Made by a program: the position numbers and the translations under genes. The notes below the pieces were generated by a model. The model made no database searches. It had not been told where the DNA came from and saw nothing but the letters and a program-made list of their open reading frames with translations. DNA of 51,049 bases from Sphingobacteriales bacterium (GTDB lineage Bacteria; Bacteroidota; Bacteroidia; Chitinophagales; Chitinophagaceae), in the NCBI GenBank assembly GCA_016185185.1, contig JACPOD010000039.1:1-51049 (forward strand), given 5' to 3'. Shown one piece after another: positions 35,924 through 46,600 of this stretch; position 1 is the first letter of the stretch; every line of letters starts with the position of its first letter.

Positions 35924-36373
35924 ATGAACAAAAAATTATTACCTCTTATTTTAGGATTATTTGCTGTCGTTCTCATCTGGAAAATTTATGAATTCAGTAC
36001 AAGGGAAGAATTTAAAATTGAAAAGATAAAAAAAGAAGTACCGGTAGTAAAGCAAAATACAAATACAGGTGATCCAGTTAACAGGAATACAACAAATTTT
36101 ATTTATACCAAACATGCCCGTTGCCGTATGGATTGCCGGCATATTGATGAAAGTGAAGTAAAAGAAATATTGCACGAAGGAGTAGTTAATTACAGGAAAA
36201 GTCAATATGAGAATACCGATAACCCCAAATATGCTCTTGAAGGCTGGAGCCACGATAAACAACACCTGCGTATTGTATTTGCACCCACTGAAAATGCTGT
36301 AGTTGTTGTAACGGTTATTGATCTGGAAACTGAATTTGAATGTCATTGCCCCGGCGACGAACATAAAAACTAA
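35924..36373 (+). CDS. DUF4258 domain protein with membrane anchor
   Basis: From the ATG at 35924 the protein has 149 residues: an N-terminal membrane helix (about 6-22, LPLILGLFAVVLIWKIY), a charged linker, and a DUF4258 domain at about 60-145 with TKHARCRMDCRHIDESEVKEIL, KYALEGWSHDKQHLRIVFAPTE and VVVVTVIDLETEFECHC. DUF4258 proteins share a RelE-like fold, so the domain may be an RNase relative, but no catalytic assignment can be made. The membrane anchor and lack of an antitoxin gene argue against a classical toxin. The upstream start at 35813, inside mtaB, is rejected. It is followed by plsC three bases later. Confidence 0.78.
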   Translation: MNKKLLPLILGLFAVVLIWKIYEFSTREEFKIEKIKKEVPVVKQNTNTGDPVNRNTTNFIYTKHARCRMDCRHIDESEVKEILHEGVVNYRKSQYENTDNPKYALEGWSHDKQHLRIVFAPTENAVVVVTVIDLETEFECHCPGDEHKN

Positions 36374-36376
36374 AGC

Positions 36377-37174
36377 ATGAATGTATTATTGAAACCATTG
36401 CAATGGCTTTATGTTATATATGCATTTCTCTTATTCTTTATAATGATGCTGATTGTTTTTCCGTTTGCCGTTATTACTTCTTTCTTCGGAAGGATAAACG
36501 GGGGAAATCTTATTTATAAGATATGTTCTTACTGGGCCGATGCGTGGTTATTTCTTATTGGTATTTATCACAAAACTATTTTTGAATCACCTGTTAATAA
36601 ACAATCACACTACATCTTTGTTTCTAACCATATTTCTTACATGGATATTCCGCAAATGCTGAAAGCTATACGGCAGCCAATGCGCATACTGGGAAAAATA
36701 GAAATGGGTAAAATCCCGGTATTTGGTTTTATTTATAGTATGGCTGTTGTGTCTGTTGACAGGAGCAGCACCGAAGCAAGGGCAAAAAGTGTAAAAGTGC
36801 TGAAATCTGTTTTAAATAAACAAGTATCTATCTTTTTGTGTCCGGAAGGAACATTCAATATGACGGATAAACCATTAAAAGAATTTTATGATGGTGCTTT
36901 CCGTATTGCCATAGAAACACAAACGCCAATTAAACCGTTGTTATTCCTGGATACATATGACCGGCTGCATTACCGTTCTGTTTTTACATTGAATCCCGGT
37001 AAACTCCGTACCGTGTATTTACAGGAAATAAGTTCCAATGGATATACGATAAAAGATGTAAATGCGCTTAAACAAAAAGTATTTGAAGTGATGGAAGCAA
37101 AATTGAAGGAGTATAATGCTTCATGGATTAAGCCCCTAACCCCTGAAGGGGAAGAAACCCATTTGCACCAATGA
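36377..37174 (+). CDS. plsC: 1-acyl-sn-glycerol-3-phosphate acyltransferase (PlsC-like)
   Basis: The 265-residue protein has an N-terminal membrane helix (about 15-37), then the acyltransferase motifs: NHISYMD (the HX4D catalytic pair), a GKIEMGKIPVFGFI segment, CPEGTFN (in place of the usual FPEGT) and IKPLLF. It transfers an acyl chain to lysophosphatidate in phospholipid synthesis at the inner membrane. The last 12-14 residues (KPLTPEGEETHLHQ) are encoded by a palindromic repeat unit and look like an added tail. It sits between a DUF4258 gene and priA. Confidence 0.88.
   Translation: MNVLLKPLQWLYVIYAFLLFFIMMLIVFPFAVITSFFGRINGGNLIYKICSYWADAWLFLIGIYHKTIFESPVNKQSHYIFVSNHISYMDIPQMLKAIRQPMRILGKIEMGKIPVFGFIYSMAVVSVDRSSTEARAKSVKVLKSVLNKQVSIFLCPEGTFNMTDKPLKEFYDGAFRIAIETQTPIKPLLFLDTYDRLHYRSVFTLNPGKLRTVYLQEISSNGYTIKDVNALKQKVFEVMEAKLKEYNASWIKPLTPEGEETHLHQ
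37133..37154 (+). repeat. C/G palindromic repeat, copy A (3' end of plsC)
   Basis: CCCCTAACCCCTGAAGGGG is made of a C4 block, a three-base spacer and the palindrome CCCCT-GA-AGGGG. It lies inside the plsC frame and encodes PLTPEGE. A reverse-oriented relative (copy B) lies 94 bases further on. Confidence 0.7.
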
Positions 37175-37212
37175 AGATGTGTAACTTTGATATTAAAATC
37201 CGGGTTTCATAG

Positions 37213-39711
37213 ATGAATGGCGATAATATAGAAAACGAAATTAATTACGCCCCTTTAAGGGCTGGGGGCATGTTTGCAGAGATTATTATTCCTTTAGCAT
37301 TACCTAAAAACTATACCTGGTCTGTTCCGGAGCGATTAAAGGAACAGGTACGGGTTGGGGTGCGGGTGGAAGTTGGTTTGGGAAAAAATAAAAAATATGC
37401 CGGGGTCATTAAACGGCTTCATAATGATAAACCAGAGGCTTTTGAAGCAAAGGGTATTTTAAACGTTCTGGATGTGGAGCCCATTGTAAATGAACAGCAA
37501 TTACAGCTCTGGCAATGGATTGCCGGGTATTACTTATGCAGCGAAGGTGAAGTAATGGCAGCAGCATTGCCATCCCATTTTAAACTAAGCAGTGAAACGA
37601 TTGTATTATTTAATGAAGAATATGGGGATGACTTTGCACAATTAGATCATGATGAATATTTAGTTGCTGAGGCATTATTACTAAAAAAAGAATTAAAGCT
37701 AACCGAAGTACAGCAGATACTGGACTCTTCTCATGTTTATCCTGTAATTAAAAGACTGATAGATAAAAAAGTTTGTTTCGTTTGGGAGGCATTAAAAGAG
37801 AGTTATTCCCCCAAAAAAGAAACCTATGTATTGCTGGATAAAATTTATGAGGACGAGGATAAATTAGCCGGTCTGCTTAATAACTGGACAAGAGCCCCAA
37901 AGCAAATGGAATTGTTACTGAGCTATCTTCATTTACTAAAAACGGAAGGTGAAGTAACCAAAAGCAGCCTGTTAAAGAAAAGCAATGCCAGTGATGCACA
38001 GTTAAAAGGACTGACCGAAAAAAATATTCTGCACCTGGAAAAAAGAAATATTGACCGTTTGCGTTACCTGCCAAAAGATATACAAATTGATTTTGATCTA
38101 TCTCCTGCACAGCAGGAATCCTTTGACCAAATTCAACAATCATTTAAGGATAAATCCGTTTGCTTATTACATGGAATAACTTCGAGTGGTAAAACGCAGG
38201 TGTATATTAAGCTGATGGAAATGTATTTACGAAAAGGGAAACAGGTTTTATACCTTTTACCGGAAATTGCACTTACTTCACAAATTATAAGGCGGCTTCA
38301 AAAACATTTTGGGGGATATATTGGTATTTACCATAGCAAGTTTAATCAAAACGAACGGGTGGAAATATGGAATAAAGTAAAAAGTGGTGAGTTAAAAATA
38401 GTTTTAGGCGCCCGATCTTCTTTATTCCTTCCATTTGATGATCTTGGCCTGATTGTTACCGATGAAGAACATGATACCTCTTATAAGCAACAGGACCCTG
38501 CTCCCAGGTATAATGCAAGAGATGCTGCTGTTTACTACGCTTCTTTATTCAAGGCTAAGGTTTTATTGGGGAGTGCAACTCCTTCAGTGGAAACATATTT
38601 TAATGCCACAACCCATAAATATGGTCTGGTAGAATTAAATGAAAGATTTGGCGGAGTGGAAATGCCTTCCATTGAGATCATTGATACAAAACCACTGGCA
38701 GCGAAGGCAAAAGAAAAGATCATTCTGTCACCACCACTTCGTGAAGCCATTGAAAAATCGTTGGCACAAAACAAACAGGTTATTCTTTTTCAAAACAGGA
38801 GGGGCTATTCACCTTACCAGGTTTGTCAAACCTGTGGATGGATTCCGCATTGCCGGTATTGTGATGTGAGTTTGACATTTCATAAAGGAACCAATAAACT
38901 GCATTGCCATTATTGCGGAACTGTTTACCCAACTGTACATACTTGCCAGGCTTGTGGTAACCATCATTTTTCCCAACGCAATTTTGGCACAGAAAAAATA
39001 GAAGAATTTTTAGAAGAAGAATTCCCACAGGCTAAGATTGCCCGTATGGATATTGACAGTGTAAGAGGGAAGCAGGCACACGATACTTTAATTCAGCAAT
39101 TTGAACAGCAAAGAATAAATATACTGGTGGGGACACAAATGGTAGTAAAAGGATTGGATTTTGAAAATGTAAATCTTGTTGGTGTTTTAGATGCAGACAG
39201 TATTTTAAGCTTTGCAGATTTTCGGGTGAATGAAAGGGCTTTCCAGTTAATAGAACAGGTAAGTGGCCGAAGCGGCCGAAAAGACGAACAGGGAAAAGTA
39301 ATGATACAGGTAGCTAATACCAAACACCCAGTGCTGAATTTTGTACAGCAGCATAATTACAAACTAATGTATGATTATGAAATAGAAGGCAGGCAACGAT
39401 TTTTTTACCCGCCCTATTCAAGAATTATTTTATTGACCTTCCGGCATAAATTTAAAGAAGGTGCAACTGCTGCTGCTAATTTTATGGCAGAGGCGATGAA
39501 GAAAGATTTTGGGAAATATATTGTGGGCCCGGCTGAACCGGTGGTAAACCGCATCCGCAACCAATATTTGATGGAACTGCTTTTTAAACTCCCAAAAGAA
39601 ACATCAGTGATTAATGCCTGTAAAAAAATGATACAGGAACAAACTGCCATTCTCCATAATGATAAAAAACTACGCAGTGTGGTAGTGATACCGGATGTGG
39701 ATGTTGTATAA
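37213..39711 (+). CDS. priA: Primosomal protein N' (replication restart helicase)
   Basis: PriA recognises stalled forks and reloads the replicative helicase. The 832-residue protein has the N-terminal 3'BD (from about MFAEIIIPLALPKNYTW), Walker A in GITSSGKTQVY, the DEAH-type box as DEEH, the eight-cysteine zinc site (CQTCG, CRYC, CHYCG, CQACG) between helicase lobes, and the C-terminal domain. The ATG at 37213 gives 19 extra residues, which include NYAPLRAGG encoded by a palindromic repeat; the ATG at 37270 matches the usual family start MFAEII and may be the real one. Confidence 0.95.
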   Translation: MNGDNIENEINYAPLRAGGMFAEIIIPLALPKNYTWSVPERLKEQVRVGVRVEVGLGKNKKYAGVIKRLHNDKPEAFEAKGILNVLDVEPIVNEQQLQLWQWIAGYYLCSEGEVMAAALPSHFKLSSETIVLFNEEYGDDFAQLDHDEYLVAEALLLKKELKLTEVQQILDSSHVYPVIKRLIDKKVCFVWEALKESYSPKKETYVLLDKIYEDEDKLAGLLNNWTRAPKQMELLLSYLHLLKTEGEVTKSSLLKKSNASDAQLKGLTEKNILHLEKRNIDRLRYLPKDIQIDFDLSPAQQESFDQIQQSFKDKSVCLLHGITSSGKTQVYIKLMEMYLRKGKQVLYLLPEIALTSQIIRRLQKHFGGYIGIYHSKFNQNERVEIWNKVKSGELKIVLGARSSLFLPFDDLGLIVTDEEHDTSYKQQDPAPRYNARDAAVYYASLFKAKVLLGSATPSVETYFNATTHKYGLVELNERFGGVEMPSIEIIDTKPLAAKAKEKIILSPPLREAIEKSLAQNKQVILFQNRRGYSPYQVCQTCGWIPHCRYCDVSLTFHKGTNKLHCHYCGTVYPTVHTCQACGNHHFSQRNFGTEKIEEFLEEEFPQAKIARMDIDSVRGKQAHDTLIQQFEQQRINILVGTQMVVKGLDFENVNLVGVLDADSILSFADFRVNERAFQLIEQVSGRSGRKDEQGKVMIQVANTKHPVLNFVQQHNYKLMYDYEIEGRQRFFYPPYSRIILLTFRHKFKEGATAAANFMAEAMKKDFGKYIVGPAEPVVNRIRNQYLMELLFKLPKETSVINACKKMIQEQTAILHNDKKLRSVVVIPDVDVV
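37249..37269 (-). repeat. C/G palindromic repeat, copy B (5' end of priA)
   Basis: GCCCCTTTAAGGGCTGGGGGC is the reverse-orientation relative of copy A: a palindrome CCCTTTAAGGG followed by a spacer and a G5 block. In the priA frame it encodes APLRAGG. Confidence 0.65.
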
Positions 39712-39740
39712 AAAACTGACAGAGACATCGTCAATCTTTT

Positions 39741-41708
39741 TTATTGTATTTTTTCAAGGACCAATACAATTTTATTAAAATCAGCAGCTGTATTAATGAT
39801 CTTTTTAAATTCTTCATACTGAGAAATCGGGTAGGCCACTTTTCTGTATTCTTCCATTACATGAATTTTAACAGTATTACCTTCTATTGTGTAGTCAGAA
39901 ACAAAACCCATAGTTAACTCCCCGTTTTCTTTATACGTGTTATTTAATTTTATATCATCCAGGTTTTTTACCCGGTAACCATCTGGTATAATGAAATTGA
40001 TCTTCCTTTCCAGCAGGTGCGGAAATTCTATTTCAATAGGTAACTGTCTTGGTTTATCCTGGTACATTTCTACCTGCGGGCCAATAATATCACCTATTTT
40101 AACCAGTATTTTATTACCGGCTCTTTCAATTAATTCGCTGGCCCGTACACTGGCATTAAGAATAAATGGCTTGTTTTCACTATAGCTTTCAAAGTCTGTA
40201 TTTTCCAACTTGCTACTTACTACATGTTCTGAATTGGTGCCAAATTTTACTAGTTCTTTAATAAAGTTTTTTTGATCTTCTTCTGATCCATAAGTAAAGG
40301 ATGCTTTAAAGACAGATGCCTCGTAGCCGCTGTGAATTTGTTTAATATCAATGATGGCAGTGTCGGCCGAAGGATTGATAGAAACATTGGCTTCAATGTT
40401 ACTTACTGTACTGGTATAATCTTCCAGGGGAACTGGTTTAATTTCGCCAATGGCAGTTGTAAAACTTCCAATAGTTGTGCCTTTACAAAACAGGCCATTG
40501 GTATTACCCCAATTATAATAAATCCAGGGAAAGCGGGTTTCGATCCTGGTGGGTGCCATAAATTTTTTCAGTGAAGGGAAATAAAATAAATGATTCTCCG
40601 CCGTATTCCAGAATTCAAAATTTTTATCAATAGTGAAATCATTTCTGTCGCCGGTAAGTACAAACTGATACTCTACACCAAGGTATTTAAATATGGCTGC
40701 GTACAATCTTACCATACCACCAAAACTGGTGACTTTGTTTTTGATTATTTTTTCCAGGTTTTCGGCATCTTCAGCATCAATATCTTCTCTGGGAGCAAAA
40801 TTCTTTTTAATAAAATTTTCAACAGCAATGATTTTTTCTTTTGCCGAACTGAGTTTATCCCAATTATTATCTTTTGCAAAACTTTCTACTTTTATATTTT
40901 CTTTTTCGGAGGTTGTTGTATAGATATCATATATACGTTTGGCAAGTTCATTCCAGGTGAAAACTCTTTCTGTAGCGCTGCGGGATAAGTTATAGGCAAG
41001 CTTAAATTCCACCCGCTGTATATTGGCTCTTACATTGGCATATTTTTCATTGTCTGGAATAGATGGCAGGTTGGTAAGCTGAATAGTTGTAAATCGTTTT
41101 TCATCTATTGTGGTATCAGCTGGTTTAGCAGTTGTATTATACGTCTTGCTTTCAAATACCAGTCTTGCGGGTGCAACAATTTGAACAGAAGCATCAAGGG
41201 ATGGCGTGTTGGATTGTATGATTTCCCTTCCAAAATAATAGGCAGCTCTTTTGTACGTATAATAGTACTCAATTTCGCTTCCTTTTTCAAGCCCTTCCAC
41301 GGCAAATATTTTATATACATTACCATCACTTTCTTTCAAATCCTTAATATTGCTTCTGTCGAGCTCTTTTATTTTCCCGGAAGGAGTCATAGTCCTTGCC
41401 TTGATTTCCACGATATCTGAATTATCACTTACGCCAAGATAGATCCGATTGAACATTTCAATGCCTTTGTCATCGTGTACTTGTACAATGCGGTGTAGTG
41501 TTTTATAAACAGATTGGCCATCTTTTTCATCTATGTATTCTATTCTTCTTTTATCCAGTATGGTTACGCCTGATTCATTAGCATATTTTGAATCAAGTTT
41601 ATGATAAACAGGTTTTTCGTCCCATATTTCCGGTATATATGTGGCAGACTGACTAAAAACAAACTGGCTGCAGATTATACTTATGAAAAGATTCAGTACT
41701 TTTTTCAT
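39741..41708 (-). CDS. DUF3857/transglutaminase-fold protein without catalytic cysteine
   Basis: The 655-residue protein has a signal peptide (1-19), DUF3857 (about 60-220) and a transglutaminase-like domain (about 280-420). The expected Cys motif reads KVTSFGGMVRLYAAIF, so no nucleophile is present. The C-terminal DUF3858-like strands (LERKINFIIPDGYRVKNLD) are intact. It is the last gene of the TPR/MORN operon, 24 bases after its Cys-containing relative, and faces priA tail to tail. Like the protein at 19703-21724 it is probably a non-catalytic, periplasmic or surface-exposed member of the family. Confidence 0.82.
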   Translation of the reverse strand: MKKVLNLFISIICSQFVFSQSATYIPEIWDEKPVYHKLDSKYANESGVTILDKRRIEYIDEKDGQSVYKTLHRIVQVHDDKGIEMFNRIYLGVSDNSDIVEIKARTMTPSGKIKELDRSNIKDLKESDGNVYKIFAVEGLEKGSEIEYYYTYKRAAYYFGREIIQSNTPSLDASVQIVAPARLVFESKTYNTTAKPADTTIDEKRFTTIQLTNLPSIPDNEKYANVRANIQRVEFKLAYNLSRSATERVFTWNELAKRIYDIYTTTSEKENIKVESFAKDNNWDKLSSAKEKIIAVENFIKKNFAPREDIDAEDAENLEKIIKNKVTSFGGMVRLYAAIFKYLGVEYQFVLTGDRNDFTIDKNFEFWNTAENHLFYFPSLKKFMAPTRIETRFPWIYYNWGNTNGLFCKGTTIGSFTTAIGEIKPVPLEDYTSTVSNIEANVSINPSADTAIIDIKQIHSGYEASVFKASFTYGSEEDQKNFIKELVKFGTNSEHVVSSKLENTDFESYSENKPFILNASVRASELIERAGNKILVKIGDIIGPQVEMYQDKPRQLPIEIEFPHLLERKINFIIPDGYRVKNLDDIKLNNTYKENGELTMGFVSDYTIEGNTVKIHVMEEYRKVAYPISQYEEFKKIINTAADFNKIVLVLEKIQ

Positions 41709-41732
41709 CTTGATATTTTACTTTTTTTATAA

Positions 41733-43640
41733 TTAATTTTTGGCAAGACTAACAGATTCTTTATACAGTGGTAATAAATTTTCCAGCACTTTATTCCATT
41801 GTTCAAATTTATCAGGCGTTAATAATAGTTGATCTGTGTCATATTGAAATGTAACAATTACCTGGTTATTTTTTTGTTCATAATTCAGATCAAACCCCCA
41901 AACATCGTTGTGATAAGATTTGCTTTGTGGTAAATAAGTTACTTTATAGCCATCCGGGATCTTTAATACCGTTACATATTTCTTTTTGGAAAGAAAGGAG
42001 AATTCAACAGGAGATTTTCTTTTGGGATAATCGATTTCCTGGTGTTCAAAATGCTTTAAGAGATTCATATTGATGTAATATTCATCGCCTAATTTTTTTG
42101 CATAATCCTGCAGGGAAAATTTAGCCGAAAGCCTGATCTCGTTTTTATTTTTAAGGTTTCCTAAATCAACTGTTTCAAGATTAAATTTATTGGAACCCCG
42201 GTTAAAATAACCTTTCAGTCTTTCTTTGATATCTTTTTCATCGGTGTAGGTAAGTGTTCCATGAAGGTTCTCAGCAAAATAGCCTTTCATATTAATGGCA
42301 ATGTTTCCAGTTATAGTTTTTTCTTTTAATTCTAAAACAGCAGAATCAACCCAGGTATTATTTTCTTTTTCTATAACCGGAACGGTCAGCACTTTATATT
42401 CGTTATCGTTTACCATAACCAATGCTTCTTTTCCCTGTATAGCAGCGGGGGGTACACCGAAAACACTAAATGGATCGGTGCCGTCAAGAAAGAGATATTT
42501 TTCACCAAGTTTAATGGTACAGATCATATGATTGTCAACGATGGTGGTAGGAACTTCGGTGTATTTATACGGAAGATCTCTTGTGCCTATCCATGTATAA
42601 TAAGCCGTAACACCGGCTTTGTTAAGCATCGTGGTTAAAATGCTGCTCATGTCTTTGCAATCGCCAAAACGACGGCTGCAGATCAGGTTTGCATCTCTTG
42701 GAACAAATCCTTCCATCCCCGCTTCAAAAGCCACATATTTTATATTTTGCTGCACCCAACTGTAAATATTTCTGGCCTTTTGTTCTGCCGAACTTATATC
42801 CATTGTAAGTGAATCAATCTCATGCTGCAGTTCACTGCCAATTTCTTTATTGATCGTTTTTACAAAAGACTTATCCAATTCAAACAGATCTTTCAGGTCC
42901 TTCATGTAACTAACAATCTCGCCATTCTCATTTTTATAATTTTCAATGTAAAAAACTACATGCGGTGAATACCATGCATTGTCCGGTGCATCCGCATACC
43001 GGTTTTCGGGAGGCAGATCGGTTACCCGGAACGAATAAATGTTTTCATTTCTCTTTGACTCGTACTTAACCACAATTTTACTGGTATCATTTCCCCGCAG
43101 AATATATTTTATCTTCATATCTTTAGGGAAGCTGATCGTTAGCTCACTGTTTATTACCGGGATTCTCCTGGAAAAATAAAAAGGGGAAAGGAGATGGGGA
43201 TCTTCGTGAGAGAAATTTAGTTTTAATGTACTAACAGAGCCTGCTGTAATGGCAGGGAAATCAAAGATCGTTTCTTTTACATCATCATAAAATACACTGC
43301 TGCTTTGATTGTCTGAAGTTTTAAAGTCGGTGACTTTTATTTTTTTATTTTCAGCTGTTTGCGTGTAGGCTTCGTAATCCAGCACTTTATGAAAACTGCT
43401 GTGTGAAAAACCATACCGGCCCATATAAGCAGCGGCATTGCCCGAAAGGTAGAGCAGTTGCTGAAAGTCTTTACTTTCAACTTTTGGTTTCCCATTCTCC
43501 ACCCTGATCTTATAATTAAGGTTGCTGTTAAGGACTACTGCATCCGTACCGGGAAATTTCTTTTTAATTTCCTCCACGTCCTGAGCTTTTATGAAAACTG
43601 CACCGTAAGTAATGAAAATAAATAAAAAAAGGTATCTCAT
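41733..43640 (-). CDS. DUF3857 transglutaminase-like protein, catalytic motif intact
   Basis: The 635-residue protein has a signal peptide (1-19), DUF3857 (about 50-220), and a transglutaminase core with SRRFGDCKDMSS (Cys), VDNHMICTI (His) and LFLDGTDP (Asp), followed by the DUF3858 region (TVLKIPDGYKVTYLP). An intact Cys-His-Asp triad suggests it could act as a protease or amide-transfer enzyme in the envelope; the substrate is unknown. Its ATG overlaps the stop of the upstream TPR/MORN gene (ATGA), showing translational coupling. Confidence 0.85.
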   Translation of the reverse strand: MRYLFLFIFITYGAVFIKAQDVEEIKKKFPGTDAVVLNSNLNYKIRVENGKPKVESKDFQQLLYLSGNAAAYMGRYGFSHSSFHKVLDYEAYTQTAENKKIKVTDFKTSDNQSSSVFYDDVKETIFDFPAITAGSVSTLKLNFSHEDPHLLSPFYFSRRIPVINSELTISFPKDMKIKYILRGNDTSKIVVKYESKRNENIYSFRVTDLPPENRYADAPDNAWYSPHVVFYIENYKNENGEIVSYMKDLKDLFELDKSFVKTINKEIGSELQHEIDSLTMDISSAEQKARNIYSWVQQNIKYVAFEAGMEGFVPRDANLICSRRFGDCKDMSSILTTMLNKAGVTAYYTWIGTRDLPYKYTEVPTTIVDNHMICTIKLGEKYLFLDGTDPFSVFGVPPAAIQGKEALVMVNDNEYKVLTVPVIEKENNTWVDSAVLELKEKTITGNIAINMKGYFAENLHGTLTYTDEKDIKERLKGYFNRGSNKFNLETVDLGNLKNKNEIRLSAKFSLQDYAKKLGDEYYINMNLLKHFEHQEIDYPKRKSPVEFSFLSKKKYVTVLKIPDGYKVTYLPQSKSYHNDVWGFDLNYEQKNNQVIVTFQYDTDQLLLTPDKFEQWNKVLENLLPLYKESVSLAKN

Positions 43641-46600
43641 TTTTTTACTGATAATAATCTTCCGTAATAGTAATAAAGTGTTTGTTTCAATGTCCCGTTG
43701 TCATCATAAAGTTTTACCGTTCCATGCTGGGCGCCATTATAATAATTTCCTTCTTCTGTTATAATTCCTTTGCTGTTGTATAATTTGTAGGGGCCATGTG
43801 CATTGTCGTGACTGTACACATATTCAAATTTTAATTTTCCGTCAGGATAATAACCTTTAAAAGGACCTTCCGTTGCGCCGTATTCCACTGAGCTTTCATC
43901 TTCAGGTTTCCCGTTGCTGTAATAATTTTTCTCTATCCCGTTTACTTTACCATCATAGTACTTAAATTCAGCAGCAAGATTACCATTTGAATGATAGGCT
44001 TTTACTTCTCCCGTCCCCAAAGGTATTTCAATAGAAGGAACAAGTTTCCCGTTTTTATCAAAATAAGTGTAGGAGAGGGGTATATCATCGTGGAAATAAG
44101 TTATAAAAATTAATTTACCATTTTCATCATATGAATTAGAAACGCTGTCTCTCACACCATCTTTATAGTAAGTAACCCTTAAAGGGTTAGAGTCATCTGA
44201 ATAATATATTTTTGGCCCGTTTAATTCCCCATCTGCATATTGTTCTGTATGTATTAATTTCCCGTTTGGTTTATAGTATTTCCAGGTGCCTGTTTTTTTG
44301 CCTGACTTGTATTCACCTTCTGCTGATAGTTGCCCGCCATATGCATAATTTTTAAAAAGCCCTTCATTTTCTCCATTTTTAAAGTTTTGTTCCGATTGTA
44401 AACTTCCATCAAAGTAATAATATCTGAATGGCCCGTTAAATTCATTATTTACATAATTACCTTCCCCATACACTTTGTCATTAAAATTTAAGAGGGTGTA
44501 TTTACCAGAACCTTTGGGGAAGGTAATTTTATTAAGCACCTTACCCGATGTATCATATTGGGTCATCTCTTCCAGCCAGCCATAATAACTTTTTTGTTCC
44601 AGGTCTGGTTTTCCCGATGGCCAGTATTCTGTTCTGTAACCATGTTCTTCCTCGTTCAGGTAATTTACCTGGGTAGTGGTATTGCCCTGTTCGTCATAAT
44701 AGTACCACATTGCTTCGGCTTTATCATCTTTATACCATCCCTCACTTTTACTTGTGCCATGTAAATAGTATGTTTTGCAATAGCCATCTTTTTTACCGTT
44801 CAGGTATGATAATTCTGTTGATAATTTCCCATTAGGGTGATAAGCTTTACTCATACCATTAAGTTGCCCGTCTGTATAATTATTGGTCTCACTTATTTGC
44901 CCGATGCTATAAAAAAAGGTTTCTGCACCCGTTTGAATTCCTTTATTATTAAAAACAGCTTGTCTTCTTTTGGTACCGTCGGGCCGGTAAAAGGCAAGAT
45001 CCAGTATTTTATTTTTTGTATCTGACTTACTGATTTCTTTACCTGATTTGTCAAAATAGCTGGCTGATTTTAAAATATCGTTTTCATATGAAAAGATTGA
45101 AAACAACTTTCCGTCTTCATCAAAGTATTCAGCATTGCCTGTTACTTTACCCTTTTTATTTTGATACCTGGCAAATAATACTCCATTGTCATAATACTCT
45201 TCATAAGGACCTTCGAGTAATCCATTCACATAAATTTCAGTACTTTTTAATTTACCGTTAGGATGGTATCGTTTCCAGGTACCGGCTCTTTCATTGTTTT
45301 CATATTGCCCTTCAAAATCAGTTTGCCCGTTTTCAAGATAACCTTTTGTTTTGCCTGCGGCTTTGCCATTAACATAACTGAGTTCTGATGCTAACTGACC
45401 ATTTTTAAAATAAGATTTGTAGTTACCATCCAGTGAATCTTCTTTATATGTTTCTATCGCCTGTATGTTCCCATTGCCAAAAAATAATTTCTTTATACCA
45501 TTCAGTTTTCCATTTGTATAATTGCTGACTTCTTTTACACTCCCGGAATAATAATAACTGTTATGTTCCCCGGTTTCTTTATCACTTGAGTATGAGCCGG
45601 AGGATTTTATATTTGAGTTTCGAAAATAATTGATCGCTTTGCCTTCCAGCAGGCCATCTTTATAATTTTCAGTGGCACTTAATGTGCCATCAAAATTGTA
45701 GTAACGCCATTCTCCTTTTCTTTCACCTTTATCATCATAGCTTCCACGGGCTCTTATATTTCCTTCAGCGTAATAATATTCCCATTCCCCAATTGTTTTT
45801 TCACTATCGGTGCTTAATTTTCCTTTGCTTGACAATTGGCCCTCTGAAAAGAAATACAGTGGCTGTGCCTTTGACCTGTCTTCATAATTCAGCATCCTTG
45901 TTGAGCGGATAGTATTGGAATAAGTAACGATTTCTGTTATTAAGGCTTCTGTTTCTTTTTTATTCTTTTTAGTGAAACTATTGATCATATCAATATTCAT
46001 CTCAGAAAAACAATGATTGACAAAGACCTCAAATTTTCCCTCTGTAAAAATTTGTTTTAAAAGCGGAACGTAGTATTGAATCCAAAAATCAGTGTCCGAT
46101 TCCGAATATTCCATTTTTTCAAATAAAACCTGTATCTGCCTTACAATATTATCATCCAGTTTGGTGAGTGGTTTGTAGTTTTTATCCAGTGCAATTTTGG
46201 AAAGTATAATTTGCTCAAGCAATTGCATAAGATCAGAAGGTTGTTCTGTTCTTTTATTGATTAATTCCTCTAAGCCGGTTTCATTTTTTGCTATCATCTT
46301 CATGAGTGAAACAGCGGTTTGCTGATATCGGCCACCGGGATTCATCATCTGGTAAGCAATTAAACTCATAAAGGCCTGCACAATTTTTCCCTGATTAATG
46401 GCAGCCTGGCCCAACCGGAAATGAACACTGTAGTTATATGGATCGATTAGAAGAGCTGTTTTAAATAATTCTTCCGCTTCTTTATATTTTTCAAGTGATA
46501 ATAAAGTTTCGCCTTTGTTGAGATACAACTGTCCGAAGGCCGGATATTTTTGTATGGCCGAATCAAATATCCTGAGAGCCCTGTTTTTGTCACCCAATTC

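Noticed and set aside
35924-36373. DUF4258 protein as RelE-like toxin
   Set aside because: It has a membrane anchor and no antitoxin partner; catalytic residues cannot be assigned.
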